A stretch of 64,000 bases of DNA from Sphingomonas sp. 37zxx (GTDB taxonomy: Bacteria > Pseudomonadota > Alphaproteobacteria > Sphingomonadales > Sphingomonadaceae): NCBI RefSeq assembly GCF_000786205.1, contig NZ_JROH01000009.1:107643-171642 (forward strand), written 5' to 3'. Position 1 is the first letter of the stretch; each line of letters starts with the position of its first letter. Under the pieces are notes generated by a model that had not been told where the DNA came from, ran no database searches, and saw only the letters and a program-made list of their open reading frames with translations. This document shows, piece after piece, positions 45,702 through 55,099 of the stretch. The position numbers and the translations under genes were made by a program.

Positions 45702-48700
45702 TCACTCCGCCGCCCACGCCCCTTCGCCCTCCGCGATCCACCCCGACAGCGTCGCCGCCGCCAGCGGCTTCGCCAGCACCGCCACCCCCGCGACATGCGC
45801 CTTGGCCAAGGTGACCGGCGACGCATCGGCAGTCACCAGCGCCGCACGCAGCCCCGCCCGCGCGCGCCGAAGCGACGCGATCGTCGCCAGCCCGTCGGGT
45901 CCGTCGCCCAGATGGAAATCGACCAGCACCAATGTCGCATCGCCAAGTGCCGCCACAGCACTCGCCGCATCGCACGCGCTGGTTACGCGGTGGCCATCGG
46001 CTTCGAGCAAAGCGCGCATCGCGTCGACAATGTCGGGATCGTCGTCGACCACCAGGATCGAATATCGCCGCTCGCCGATCGTGGCTGGCAAGCGCGGCTT
46101 CGTCTCCGCCGGCTGTGCCCGCGACACCGGCAACACGATGCCGAACGCGCTTCCCCTTCCGACTTGTGAGCGCAACGTCACCTCGGCCCCGATCAGCCGC
46201 GCGGTGCGCTCGACGATCGCCAGGCCCAGGCCGATCCCGCCCTCGCCGCCGGTGCCCAGCCGCTCGAACTCGCGAAAGATCGCCGCGCGCTTGTCGTCGG
46301 GAATGCCGTGGCCGGTGTCGATCACCTCGATCGCGATTCCGCCCCCACGCCGCCGCGCGCCGACCAGCACGCCGCCGCTATCGGTGTAACGGATGGCATT
46401 CGACACGAAATTCTGCAGGATCGACCGCAGCAGCACCGGATCGGCATCGACCACGCCAGCCCCCGCCCCCAGCCGGATCCGTAGCCCCTTTTCGGCGGCG
46501 AGCGGACGAAACCCCTCGACCACATCGTGCAGCAGCGGGCGAACGTCGATCGCTTGCGGCGCGGGTTCGATCCCGCCGGCGTCGAGCTTGGAAATATCGA
46601 GCAGCGCGCGCAGCAATTGCTCGGCGGCGGCAATCGACTTGTCCACCCGCTCGACCAGCCGATGCGCCCCGGTCTCGCGCCCCAGCGCCGCGCTGAACAG
46701 CCGGGCGGCGTGCAGCGGCTGCAACAGATCATGGCTCGCCGCCGCCAGAAACCGTGTCTTGTCGCGCGTCGCCAGCGCCAGTTGTTCGTTCAGCCGGGTC
46801 AGCTCGGCCGTGCGTTCGGTCACCCGCGCCTCCAGCTCGGCGCGCGCGCGCGCTTCGGTGGTGGTGTCGGTGAAGCACATCACATAGCCGCCGCCGGGCA
46901 TCGGCCCGCCCACGGTCTTCAGCACGCGGCCATCGGGGCGGATGCGCTCGAAACTATGCACTTCGCCGCGCTTCAGATGCCCCAGCCGCCGCTCGACATG
47001 CGCATCGACTTCGCCGGGACCGCAATCGCCGCGAATCGCGTTCCATCGGATCAGATCGGCAACTGGCGCGCCGACATGCACCATCCCCTCAGGATAGCCG
47101 AACAGGTCGAGATAGCGGCTGTTCCACGCCACCAGCCGCTGTTCGCCATCGACCACGCTGACGCCGGGGTCGATATGCTCGAGCGTGGCGGCCAACAGCC
47201 CCTTGGAAAATTGCAGGCTCTGCCCGCTTTCATCGAGCATCCGCGCAACGTCTTCATAGCCCAGCCGCTCGCCCGCCAGCGCCGATGCCATCAGCGCCCG
47301 TGCCGATGGTGCTCCGACCACGCCCGCCACCAGCCGCTCGGCACGCCTGGCGTCTTCGCGCGCGATCGGACGCGCTTGCGGCGGCCCCAGCGTTTCGGCG
47401 GCGCGCCCTTCGCCGACAAAGCGCGCGACGAACGCCGACAGCGCCGCCATATCCTCGACCTGCCCCACCCGCCCGCGCGCGAACAGGCGCGGGGGAGCCG
47501 GGGCCTTGCGCGCCGCCACCAGCGCCAGCAGCAACAGGTTCGCTCCCAAGCTCCACGCCACACCATGCACCAGCGGCCCGGCATTGCCGATCCCCAACAG
47601 GTGGCGCGGGTCGAAGATAGTCGCCGACAGCGCGGTCAGCCATTCGCTCGGCAGCACCGGCGGCAGCGCCAGCGTCCACAGCCACAAAACCAGCCCGGCG
47701 GTCAGCCCCACCTTGGCCGCCAGCGCATCACGCATCCGCCCGTCGACCGCCAGCAACAACAGCGGCGCGATCTGCGCCGTCGCGGCAAAGGCGATATGGC
47801 CGATCACCGCCAGCCGCTGCTCCCCCGAAATCGAACGCGCCCACAGCAGGGCGGCGGCAATCACCAGCACGATCGACAGCCGCCGAACGTTCAGCAACAG
47901 CCGCCCCAGATTGGCCTCACCCGACAATCGCGGCGATCGCAGCAGGATCGGCGCGATCAGATCGTTCGACACCATCGTCGACAGCGCGATCGTCTCGACG
48001 ACCACCATCGCCGTCGCCGCCGAAAAGCCGCCCAGGAACGCCACCAGCGCCAGCGCCTGCGAATCGATCGCCAGCGGCAATTGCAGCACGAACAGGTCGG
48101 GCGATGCGCCCGCCGGCAACAGCGCCAGCCCCGCCCAGGTGATCGGCAACACCATCACCGTCATCGCCGCGAGATAGGCGACAAATGGCCAGCGCGCGCG
48201 AACGATGTCGGCTGGCGAATGCGCTTCGATCACGCTCATATAAAATTGGCGCGGCAGGCACAGGATCGCAGTCATCGACAGCAAGGTGATCACCGCGACC
48301 TCGACACCGATCCCTTGCGGGCGAAAGTTGCGAACGATCGCCGCCGCGCCCTCGGCCACCACATAGCGCGGGGCAGCCAGCAGCAGCGCCACCGCTACCC
48401 CCGCGACTGCCGCCAGCGCCGCCAGCTTGACCAGCGATTCAAACGCGGTGGCAAACACCACGCCTTCGTTGCGCCCCGATGCCTCATAGCGCCTGGTGCC
48501 AAACAGCATCGCGAACATCGCCAGGACGATGGCGGTGCCCCCCATCGCCACCGCGACCGATCCGCCCCCCAATGCGGAAAATGCCACCCCGACCGATCGC
48601 AGTTGCAGCGCGATATAGGGCATCACGCCCAAGGCGGCGGTGATCGTGACCAATGCCGCCACGCCGCGGCTCTTGCCGAAACGCGATCCGATAAAGTCCG

Positions 48701-49016
48701 AAATCGTCGTCGCGCCCTCGGCCTGCACCGCTGCGACCAACCGCCGCAGGAATCGCGGCGCGAACGCGAACACCAGCATCGGCCCCAGATAGATCGGCAG
48801 GTACGACCAGCCATCGGCGGCCGCGCTCCCCACCGCGCCGAAAAAGGTCCAACTGGTGCAATAGACCGCCAGCGACAGCGCATAGGCGACATGCCGGAAC
48901 CGATGCTGCGCCAGCGCAGCGCGGCGTCGCTCGACCCACGCTGCCACCGCGAACAACAACGCGGCAAAGCCGGCAACGACAAGGGTGAGGACAAGCGGGT
49001 TCAAGACGGTCGCCAC
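45702..49016 (-). CDS. Hybrid sensor kinase with sodium/solute symporter-like sensor, CrbS-like
   Basis: A 1104-residue protein. Residues 1-480 form a sodium:solute symporter (SLC5)-like domain with about 13 helices, starting LNPLVLTLVVAGFAALLFAV. Residues 600-700 are a PAS domain, then a coiled segment, the dimerisation/phosphoacceptor helix with ASHDLLQPLHAARLF near residue 760, an ATPase domain with GTGGEGGIGLGLAIVE, and a C-terminal receiver (acidic pocket VVDDDPD, acceptor aspartate in LVLVDFHLGDG). This is the CrbS/MxtR arrangement that senses short-chain acids and drives acs through CrbR. A phosphotransfer protein such as that at 17459 could complete the relay. Confidence 0.93.
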   Translation of the reverse strand: MATVLNPLVLTLVVAGFAALLFAVAAWVERRRAALAQHRFRHVAYALSLAVYCTSWTFFGAVGSAAADGWSYLPIYLGPMLVFAFAPRFLRRLVAAVQAEGATTISDFIGSRFGKSRGVAALVTITAALGVMPYIALQLRSVGVAFSALGGGSVAVAMGGTAIVLAMFAMLFGTRRYEASGRNEGVVFATAFESLVKLAALAAVAGVAVALLLAAPRYVVAEGAAAIVRNFRPQGIGVEVAVITLLSMTAILCLPRQFYMSVIEAHSPADIVRARWPFVAYLAAMTVMVLPITWAGLALLPAGASPDLFVLQLPLAIDSQALALVAFLGGFSAATAMVVVETIALSTMVSNDLIAPILLRSPRLSGEANLGRLLLNVRRLSIVLVIAAALLWARSISGEQRLAVIGHIAFAATAQIAPLLLLAVDGRMRDALAAKVGLTAGLVLWLWTLALPPVLPSEWLTALSATIFDPRHLLGIGNAGPLVHGVAWSLGANLLLLALVAARKAPAPPRLFARGRVGQVEDMAALSAFVARFVGEGRAAETLGPPQARPIAREDARRAERLVAGVVGAPSARALMASALAGERLGYEDVARMLDESGQSLQFSKGLLAATLEHIDPGVSVVDGEQRLVAWNSRYLDLFGYPEGMVHVGAPVADLIRWNAIRGDCGPGEVDAHVERRLGHLKRGEVHSFERIRPDGRVLKTVGGPMPGGGYVMCFTDTTTEARARAELEARVTERTAELTRLNEQLALATRDKTRFLAAASHDLLQPLHAARLFSAALGRETGAHRLVERVDKSIAAAEQLLRALLDISKLDAGGIEPAPQAIDVRPLLHDVVEGFRPLAAEKGLRIRLGAGAGVVDADPVLLRSILQNFVSNAIRYTDSGGVLVGARRRGGGIAIEVIDTGHGIPDDKRAAIFREFERLGTGGEGGIGLGLAIVERTARLIGAEVTLRSQVGRGSAFGIVLPVSRAQPAETKPRLPATIGERRYSILVVDDDPDIVDAMRALLEADGHRVTSACDAASAVAALGDATLVLVDFHLGDGPDGLATIASLRRARAGLRAALVTADASPVTLAKAHVAGVAVLAKPLAAATLSGWIAEGEGAWAAE

Positions 49017-49076
49017 CGGCGCATAGCGGCTATCCCGTCATTCCCGCGCAGGCGCGCAGTGCGGCGCGACCGGCGA

Positions 49077-50846
49077 TCACCATTCACGCCCGACCGGATA
49101 CAGCAGATAGCGCGCATCATAATAAGGCGTTCGCGCATAAAACCACGCCAGCCTGGCATCTGCATCGCCTGCAAATTTGGGATCAGCCGCCAGCTTCGCC
49201 TCGAACGCGCGCTTCAGCGCCGGATCGCGTGCCAGCATGGCATCGGCCATCGGCGCGATCGCATAGCCTTCGATATATTCGGTACGCATCAGGATCGCCG
49301 GAAAGTAATTCCATGCCAGCAACGAATCGGGGCTCTCAGCCTCGAGCATCGCCGCCGCCAACAGGCCCAGCGGCTGGTCCGATGGCACCCGCACCGATCC
49401 CGCCGGCATCGTCTCGGTCCGCATTTCATGCGCATAGCCGGCCTTCAGCGGCACATGCCCTTCGCTTGCCGAACCCAGTTTCGGCTCTTGCAGCCTGACC
49501 ATGTCGAGCGCCACCGCGCGTGGGGCCTCGATCGTTTCGAACGCAATCCCCTGCACCCGCAGCCGCTCGATCACCTGCGGCGCGCTGGCGGGCACCCACC
49601 ATGCTTTGGGCAGGCGATTGGCAATAGCAGGCACCTGTCCGAACACCGGCATCTTCACCGTAACCGGCCGCCCCAACCAGCGAAGCTCGTCGCGCCCCGA
49701 TGCGGGCGAGCGATAGCTGTCGTGCGCCATGCCCTTGAATGTCATCGTGAAGATTGGTTCAGGGGCTTCCTTCCACGCCAGCACCGTTTCGGCCGGGCGC
49801 GCGGCGCGGTCGGCGGCGATGGCGGTTTGCAGCGCACTCCGCTCGCGCGCCACGGTGCGCAGCGCGGTTTCGATGAACACATATGTGCCCAGCACCCGCT
49901 GGCGATAGGGCTTGAGCGAATGCGTTTCGAGCAGCACCGTCGGCACGCGGGCAAGGTCGCCCCAGCCGGTCGAATAGCGCGCGGCATCGGGGTTATGCGC
50001 GATCCCCTTGGCCGGATCGCGATTGTCGATCGCATCGACATACATGCCCGGCACATGGCCGTTGGCGGTCAGCGCGGCATCGAACGCCGGGCGCAACCGC
50101 TCGTCGAGCCAGCGCCCGATCGCGACGCTGTTGCCATAGCGTCCGTACAACCCGTTGAAATCATAGGTGATGTCATATTGATAATCGGTGCCGTCGGTGA
50201 CGTGCAGGTCCAGGTACAATGCGGGATCGATCCGCCGGATCAACGCCAGCATCGCGCGCATCTCGGGCGTGTCGGCCTTGAGGTAATCGCGGTTGAGGTT
50301 CAGATTCTGCGCGTTGGTGCGCCAGCCCTGGTCGCGCGGGCCGCGCTGGTTGGGGCGGCTCCAGGGCGATGACCGCTCATGCCCATCGGCGTTGAAGATC
50401 GGCACGAAGACGAGGTCGACCTGGTCGAGCAGCGCATCCTTGCCGCCAAAGGCGATGTCGCGCAGCAGCATCATGCCGGCGTCCTTGCCGTCGATTTCGC
50501 CGGCATGAATCCCCGCCTGCGCCAGCACCACCGGCTTGCCCGGCCCCTTGCTCGCGCGGACATAATAAAGGTCGCGCCCCTCGAGGGTGGTGCCGAAACT
50601 GTGGATCGTCAGCAGCGGCGACGCGGCGACCAGCCGCTCGATCCAGGCGCGGGTCGCGGCGTAATCGGGCGTCGTCTCGAATCCCGCAGCTTCCACCGGC
50701 GTGATCCAGCGCGCGCCGGGCTTGGCGACCAGCGCCTCGCTCGCCCCCGACCAGGGCAGCACCGGCGGCAGCGGCGCTGGCTGGGTCTGGGCATGGACGG
50801 GCGCGGCAGCGAGCAGCGCAAACGAAGTGGCGACGCGAAGGATCAT
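49077..50846 (-). CDS. Secreted M14-family zinc metallopeptidase
   Basis: A 589-residue carboxypeptidase-like protein. The signal peptide ends near APVHAQT. The zinc-binding motif HxxE is at H114 and E117 (GIHAGEIDG). The third zinc histidine is in LYLDLHVTDG, and the catalytic glutamate is in LLETHSLKP. The C-terminal 230 residues are a second domain, mostly beta, as in other bacterial M14 proteins. The ATG at 50846 is chosen since the residues upstream do not form a signal peptide. It is 67 bases after pccA and may be read with it, without obvious metabolic link. Confidence 0.9.
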   Translation of the reverse strand: MILRVATSFALLAAAPVHAQTQPAPLPPVLPWSGASEALVAKPGARWITPVEAAGFETTPDYAATRAWIERLVAASPLLTIHSFGTTLEGRDLYYVRASKGPGKPVVLAQAGIHAGEIDGKDAGMMLLRDIAFGGKDALLDQVDLVFVPIFNADGHERSSPWSRPNQRGPRDQGWRTNAQNLNLNRDYLKADTPEMRAMLALIRRIDPALYLDLHVTDGTDYQYDITYDFNGLYGRYGNSVAIGRWLDERLRPAFDAALTANGHVPGMYVDAIDNRDPAKGIAHNPDAARYSTGWGDLARVPTVLLETHSLKPYRQRVLGTYVFIETALRTVARERSALQTAIAADRAARPAETVLAWKEAPEPIFTMTFKGMAHDSYRSPASGRDELRWLGRPVTVKMPVFGQVPAIANRLPKAWWVPASAPQVIERLRVQGIAFETIEAPRAVALDMVRLQEPKLGSASEGHVPLKAGYAHEMRTETMPAGSVRVPSDQPLGLLAAAMLEAESPDSLLAWNYFPAILMRTEYIEGYAIAPMADAMLARDPALKRAFEAKLAADPKFAGDADARLAWFYARTPYYDARYLLYPVGREW

Positions 50847-50913
50847 GGTGCCGGTCCTATCGCGCACCGGCACCAGCGGCAATCGCCCTCCCTTCCACGT
50901 CAGGGGCAGACCC

Positions 50914-53022
50914 TTAAACGAAGTCCAGAATCGCCGCGTCGACCGCCATGCTCTCTCCCGGCGCGAAGTGGATCTTGCCCACCACCCCCGGCCGTTCGGC
51001 GCGAAGGATATTCTCCATCTTCATCGCCTCTACCGTCGCCAGCGGCTGCCCCGGCTCGACCGTATCGCCCTCGGCGACGTGCAGCGCGCTCAGCATGCCC
51101 GGCATCGGGCACAGCAGGAACTTCGACAGGTCTGGCGGCACCTTCGCGATCATGTGCGTCGACAGGTCCGCCGCGCGCACCGACAGGGTGCGCACCACAT
51201 GGCTGCGACCATGCGCGTTCAGCCGCCAGCCGGTGCGGGTGCGCTTCACCCCTACGCTCAGCGGCTCGCCATCAATCGTCGCGACGAACTTGCGCTGGCC
51301 GGGCTTCCACCCGGTCACCACGTCGAGCGGGCTTTCCTGCGGATCGAGATTGACCAGCAGCCCGCGATCATAGCCGTCGATCGACACATCATATCGCTTC
51401 TCCCCGATCAGCACCGCACGATCCTCGCGCGGGATGAACCGGTCGTCGAGCTTGTCCGAGATGCTGGCGTTGCGCCACGCGGTCTCCATGTCGAGCACCG
51501 CCGCCACCGCCGCCAGCTTGCGGATCATCGCCTCCGACGTATCCGCTCCGGTGAAACCGTCAGGGAATTCCTCGGCAATGAAGCCCGTCGTCAGATTGCC
51601 GCTGCGAAAGCGCGGATGCTGCATCAGCGCCGACAGGAAATCGATGTTGTTGCCGACGCCCTCCAGCTCGAACTGATCGAGCGCCGTCACCGCCAGATCG
51701 GCCGCACCGTCGCGCGTGGGTGCCCAGGTCACCAGCTTGGCGATCATCGGGTCATAGAACATGCTGACCTCGCCACCCTCGGCAACGCCATCATCGACGC
51801 GGATATAGGGTTCATCTTCCCCCCTCCCGCTCGCGGGAGGGGTCAGGGGTGGGCCTTCTGCTCCAGCATCCCAATCCATCACCGAAATAGCCCCACCCCC
51901 GGCCCTTCCCGCGCGCGGGAGGGGAGTGGGAACCCGATACCGCACCAGCCGGCCCGTGCTCGGCAGGAACCCGCGATACGGATCCTCGGCATAGACCCGG
52001 TTCTCGATCGCCCAGCCGAGCACCGGCACTTCATCCTGCGTCAGCGGCAAAGCCTCGCCCGCCGCCACCCGGATCATCAGCTCGACCAGGTCCAGCCCGG
52101 TAATCGCCTCGGTCACCGGATGCTCCACCTGGAGCCGGGTGTTCATCTCAAGGAAGTAGAAGCTGTCGCCTGTCGGGTCCGCGCCCGACACGATCAGTTC
52201 GACCGTGCCCGCGCTGTAATAGCCCACCGCGCGCGCCAGCGCGACGGCCTGCTCGCCCATTTTCCGCCGCATCTCGGGCGTGACGAAGGGCGATGGCGCT
52301 TCCTCGACCACCTTCTGGTGGCGGCGCTGGATCGAACATTCGCGCTCGTTCAGGTACAGGATGTTGCCGTGCTGATCACCGATCAGCTGGATTTCGATGT
52401 GGCGCGGGGTTTCGATGAACTTCTCGATGAAGACGCGGTCGTCGCCGAAGCTGGCTAGCCCCTCGCGCTTGGTCGCCTCGAATCCGTCGCGGACGTCCTG
52501 CTCGCTATAGGCCAGCCGCATCCCCTTGCCGCCGCCGCCTGCGCTCGCCTTCATCATCACCGGATAGCCGATCTCCCCCGCGATCCGCACCGCATGGTCG
52601 GTATCGGCGATCTCGCCCAGGAAGCCGGGGACGACGTTGACGCCGGCGGCCTTGGCGAGCTTCTTGGACTCGATCTTGTCCCCCATCGCCGCAATTGCCG
52701 TCGGCGGCGGACCGACAAAGGCAATCCCCGCCTCGGCACAGGCCCGCGCGAAACTCTCGCGCTCGGACAGGAAGCCATAGCCGGGATGGATGCAGTCCGC
52801 TCCGGTATCCTTGGCGACGAGCAGGATCAACTCGGCCTTGAGATAGGACTCCGCCGCCGGTGCCGGCCCGAGCCGAACGCTCTCATCGGCCATCAGCACA
52901 TGCGGCGCGCGCGCATCGGCGTCCGAATAAACCGCGACCGTAGCAATACCCATCTTCTTGGCGGTCCGCATAACCCGGCACGCGATTTCGCCACGATTGG
53001 CGACGAGGATTTTCTTGAACAT
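50914..53022 (-). CDS. pccA: Propionyl-CoA carboxylase, biotin-containing alpha subunit
   Basis: A 702-residue alpha subunit: biotin carboxylase domain (KKILVANRGEIACRVMRTAK onward), BT domain, and C-terminal biotinyl domain with the lysine in VEAMKMEN. With PccB at 59228 it carboxylates propionyl-CoA to methylmalonyl-CoA. About 39 residues at 364-402 are additional to the family and derive from an in-frame repeat pair (51819-51930). They fall in the carboxylase C-terminal region, just before the conserved IRVDDGVAEGGEVSMFYDPM. Whether the insert is tolerated as a surface loop is the main question about this protein. The start overlaps the stop of the small membrane protein by one base (TGATG). 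Confidence 0.93.
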   Translation of the reverse strand: MFKKILVANRGEIACRVMRTAKKMGIATVAVYSDADARAPHVLMADESVRLGPAPAAESYLKAELILLVAKDTGADCIHPGYGFLSERESFARACAEAGIAFVGPPPTAIAAMGDKIESKKLAKAAGVNVVPGFLGEIADTDHAVRIAGEIGYPVMMKASAGGGGKGMRLAYSEQDVRDGFEATKREGLASFGDDRVFIEKFIETPRHIEIQLIGDQHGNILYLNERECSIQRRHQKVVEEAPSPFVTPEMRRKMGEQAVALARAVGYYSAGTVELIVSGADPTGDSFYFLEMNTRLQVEHPVTEAITGLDLVELMIRVAAGEALPLTQDEVPVLGWAIENRVYAEDPYRGFLPSTGRLVRYRVPTPLPRAGRAGGGAISVMDWDAGAEGPPLTPPASGRGEDEPYIRVDDGVAEGGEVSMFYDPMIAKLVTWAPTRDGAADLAVTALDQFELEGVGNNIDFLSALMQHPRFRSGNLTTGFIAEEFPDGFTGADTSEAMIRKLAAVAAVLDMETAWRNASISDKLDDRFIPREDRAVLIGEKRYDVSIDGYDRGLLVNLDPQESPLDVVTGWKPGQRKFVATIDGEPLSVGVKRTRTGWRLNAHGRSHVVRTLSVRAADLSTHMIAKVPPDLSKFLLCPMPGMLSALHVAEGDTVEPGQPLATVEAMKMENILRAERPGVVGKIHFAPGESMAVDAAILDFV
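51819..51930. repeat. Inverted repeat pair inserted in frame inside pccA
   Basis: The left unit (51819-51855) contains CCCCTCCCGCTCGCGGGAGG followed by GGTCAGGGGTGGG; the right unit (about 51891-51930) is its inverted relative. The left unit matches the repeat at 57249-57285 at 34 of 37 positions. On the coding strand the segment reads from about TPLPRAGRAGGG to [10 protein letters not shown] with no stop codon. Confidence 0.85.
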
Positions 53023-53240
53023 CAGCGCTTCTTCCGATTTCGAATGAGCAAGCAGAGAGCGATGCACCAGAGTGCCGCGAACACTGCGATATAAGGCAAC
53101 AACCGCAATCGTTTGGCCTGAACACACGCCGGACCGAAAAGGCCGGGCTCTGCGCAATCGAATGGGGAAACGGCGTCAACTCCCCAGGCCACCAACATCA
53201 TTGATGCAAGCACGAAAATGACCAAAGGGGGGCCTCTCAT
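53022..53240 (-). CDS. Small two-helix membrane protein
   Basis: A 72-residue protein with membrane helices near residues 4-22 and 43-62, a short loop containing two cysteines (DCAEPGLFGPAC), and a basic C-terminal tail (RNRKKR). The start ATG at 53240 overlaps the stop of the 48-residue gene upstream (ATGA); its stop overlaps the pccA start (TGATG). An in-frame GTG at 53255 would add five residues. Its architecture resembles the 83-residue protein at 54852 in the same operon. No family is recognised; a membrane accessory role in propionate metabolism is possible only by context. Confidence 0.7.
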   Translation of the reverse strand: MRGPPLVIFVLASMMLVAWGVDAVSPFDCAEPGLFGPACVQAKRLRLLPYIAVFAALWCIALCLLIRNRKKR

Positions 53241-53383
53241 TCCGCAACAACCCACATCGGCTGTGCAGTCGTGCTCAGCACGCCCCCTCGCGTTACAAAC
53301 AGCGCCCCTTTACTATCGCCCTTGGCACTGCCCCTGGTCAGTAGCGTGTCGCTAGTGACGATCAACTTCGCCCCCACCCTCAC
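53237..53383 (-). CDS. Putative 48-residue protein coupled to both neighbours
   Basis: A short frame starting with GTG at 53383 and ending at 53237. Its start overlaps the stop of the DUF2442 gene (GTGA) and its end overlaps the start of the 72-residue membrane protein (ATGA). Overlap on both sides is the strongest evidence that it is real, since every other junction in this stretch is built the same way. The product, beginning VRVGAKLIVTSDTLLTRGSA, has no signal peptide or helix and looks like a small beta-rich domain. No family is recognised, and confidence rests on arrangement rather than sequence similarity. Confidence 0.6.
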   Translation of the reverse strand: MRVGAKLIVTSDTLLTRGSAKGDSKGALFVTRGGVLSTTAQPMWVVAE

Positions 53384-53640
53384 CCGACCCTCGACGCAGG
53401 TGCGCCCCGCAGCAGCCCTTCAGTGCTGAGATCCTCGTCAATCTCTGGCCAGTGGATGCCATAGCCTGCACCCGCCTTTTCCCAATGCGCGCGCTGGTCC
53501 GGGCTTGCGTGCAGCAACCGTGGATACCATGCCAACGGTGCCGAGATCGTACGCCCGTCCATCAAATCGACGATCAGGCTCGCATCGCCGAAGCGCACGT
53601 CCAACACCCGTTCGTCAGTGAGCCTAGCCGAAATATTCAT
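53380..53640 (-). CDS. DUF2442 domain protein
   Basis: An 86-residue protein of the DUF2442 family, beginning MNISARLTDERVLDVRFGDASL and with the conserved APLAWYPRLLHASPDQRAHW segment. The ATG at 53640 overlaps the last 17 bases of the DUF4160 gene. DUF4160-DUF2442 pairs are found widely in bacteria, and a toxin-antitoxin-like relationship has been proposed for such pairs; that role is not demonstrable here. Being inside a metabolic operon is unusual for it. Confidence 0.85.
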   Translation of the reverse strand: MNISARLTDERVLDVRFGDASLIVDLMDGRTISAPLAWYPRLLHASPDQRAHWEKAGAGYGIHWPEIDEDLSTEGLLRGAPASRVG

Positions 53641-53857
53641 GCCATGCCTCCAGCAGGGTCGTGCGATGCTCTTCGACCATCGCCACGATGCCATTGATCT
53701 CATGTGCGCGAAAGCCACGGCTCTTTGCCACCGCTACGCCTTCCAGCCAGACCTTCATCGTCGCTTCGCCCCGATCGACATGGACGTGCGGCGGCTCGTT
53801 GGGTTCGTGGCTATAGAAATAGAAGCGGAAGGCGCCGATCCGCAGCACCGTGGGCAT
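53624..53857 (-). CDS. DUF4160 domain protein
   Basis: A 77-residue protein with the DUF4160 hallmarks PTVLRIGAFRFYFYS and HEPNEPPHVHVDRGEATMKV, followed by a helix ending LEAWHEYFG. It follows bioB with a TAATG overlap and overlaps DUF2442 by 17 bases. The conserved histidines might bind metal or form an active site, but the biochemical function of the family is not established. It is the first member of the usual DUF4160-DUF2442 pair. Confidence 0.87.
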   Translation of the reverse strand: MPTVLRIGAFRFYFYSHEPNEPPHVHVDRGEATMKVWLEGVAVAKSRGFRAHEINGIVAMVEEHRTTLLEAWHEYFG

Positions 53858-54855
53858 TATTCCGCCGCTTCCAATTCCGCCCGCACCTCAACTGCCATCG
53901 GCATCACCCCCAACCGCGCGAACAACGCCGCGTCCTTGTCATCCCCCGCATTGCCCGTGGTCAGCAGCTTGTCGCCGGTGAAGATCGAATTGGCCCCGGC
54001 AAGGAAGCACAGCGCCTGCGTTTCGTCGCTCATACTCTCGCGGCCCGCGCTCAGGCGGACCATCGACAACGGCATCAGGATGCGCGCCACCGCGACCGTC
54101 CGTACAAATTCGATCTGGTCGATCTTCGCCAGCGGGGTATCGGCCAGCATGTCGCCCAGCACCGTGCCCTTTACCGGCACCAGCGCGTTGATCGGCACGC
54201 TTTCGGGATGCTCCATCGTCGCCAGCGCGTGGAGGAAGCCGACCCGGTCCTCGCGCTTTTCGCCCATGCCGATGATCCCGCCCGAACAGACGTTGATCCC
54301 TGCCCCGCGCACATTTTCCAGCGTCTCGATCCGGTCCTCGAAACTGCGCGTCGTGATGACGTTGGCGTAATTCTCCGGCGAAGTGTCGATATTGTGGTTA
54401 TAGTAATCGAGCCCCGCATCGGCGAGCTGTGCGGCCTGCCCTTCGCTGAGCATCCCCAGCGTCATGCAGGTTTCCAGGCCCATCTGGCGCACGCCCTTCA
54501 CCATCTCGACGATGGCGGGCATGTCCTTGTCCTTGGGGCTCCGCCACGCCGCGCCCATGCAGAAGCGCGAAGAGCCATTGTCCTTCGCCTGCGCCGCCGC
54601 CTGTAGCACGGCGCGGACGTCCATCATTTTGGTCGCTTTCAGCCCGGTTTCGGCGTGCGCGGACTGGTTGCAATAGCCGCAATCCTCGACACAGCCGCCG
54701 GTCTTGATCGACAGCAAGGTGGAGAGTTGCACCTGGTTGCGCGGATGGTGCGCGCGGTGGACCGATGCGGCGTCATACACCAGATCGAGAAACGGCAGGT
54801 CGAACAGCGCGGCGATCTCTTCGCGGGTCCAGTCGTTGCGCATTACATCACTCAT
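53857..54855 (-). CDS. bioB: Biotin synthase
   Basis: A 332-residue radical SAM enzyme that inserts sulfur into dethiobiotin. The radical SAM cluster cysteines are C55, C59 and C62 in [15 protein letters not shown], and later motifs include MGAAWRSP and [11 protein letters not shown]. No other bio genes are adjacent. Its location between methylmalonyl-CoA mutase and pccA in the same overlapping operon makes functional sense, because the carboxylase needs biotin. Start and stop both overlap the neighbouring small genes. Confidence 0.96.
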   Translation of the reverse strand: MSDVMRNDWTREEIAALFDLPFLDLVYDAASVHRAHHPRNQVQLSTLLSIKTGGCVEDCGYCNQSAHAETGLKATKMMDVRAVLQAAAQAKDNGSSRFCMGAAWRSPKDKDMPAIVEMVKGVRQMGLETCMTLGMLSEGQAAQLADAGLDYYNHNIDTSPENYANVITTRSFEDRIETLENVRGAGINVCSGGIIGMGEKREDRVGFLHALATMEHPESVPINALVPVKGTVLGDMLADTPLAKIDQIEFVRTVAVARILMPLSMVRLSAGRESMSDETQALCFLAGANSIFTGDKLLTTGNAGDDKDAALFARLGVMPMAVEVRAELEAAE

Positions 54856-55099
54856 TTCTTCGCCCGCCTTTGAGCCAATTTAAACAACAGATAACCAATC
54901 ACCACAAAAGCGATCTGCGACGCCGGAAACAACCATAGCTTATGGGCTTCGCTCCAGTAGCAGTCGGTTTTGCTGGAAAAGGCCGGGCACGGCCCCATCC
55001 AGCGAACAAACACATTCCCTAAGCACCAAAGCGTGCCCAGTATTCCGTACACTGCACACCCGGCAAAAGCGTAGCCGCTAATTTCGGGCCGCTCCTCGC

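Noticed and set aside
49030..49060. Another copy of the GTCATTCCCGCG palindrome upstream of the kinase gene
   Set aside because: Only a short degenerate part (CGTCATTCCCGCGCAGGCGCG-like) is present; too little to list as a separate element.
46527..50372. Very long open frame (1281 codons) opposite the hybrid kinase and peptidase genes
   Set aside because: It is antisense to two well-supported genes with clear domains; long antisense frames are expected in high-GC DNA with few stop codons. Its translation is rich in Arg, Gln and His and matches no family.
53380..53857. DUF4160-DUF2442 as a definite toxin-antitoxin module
   Set aside because: The pairing is known, but function is not established and the genes are embedded in a metabolic operon; kept only as a possibility.
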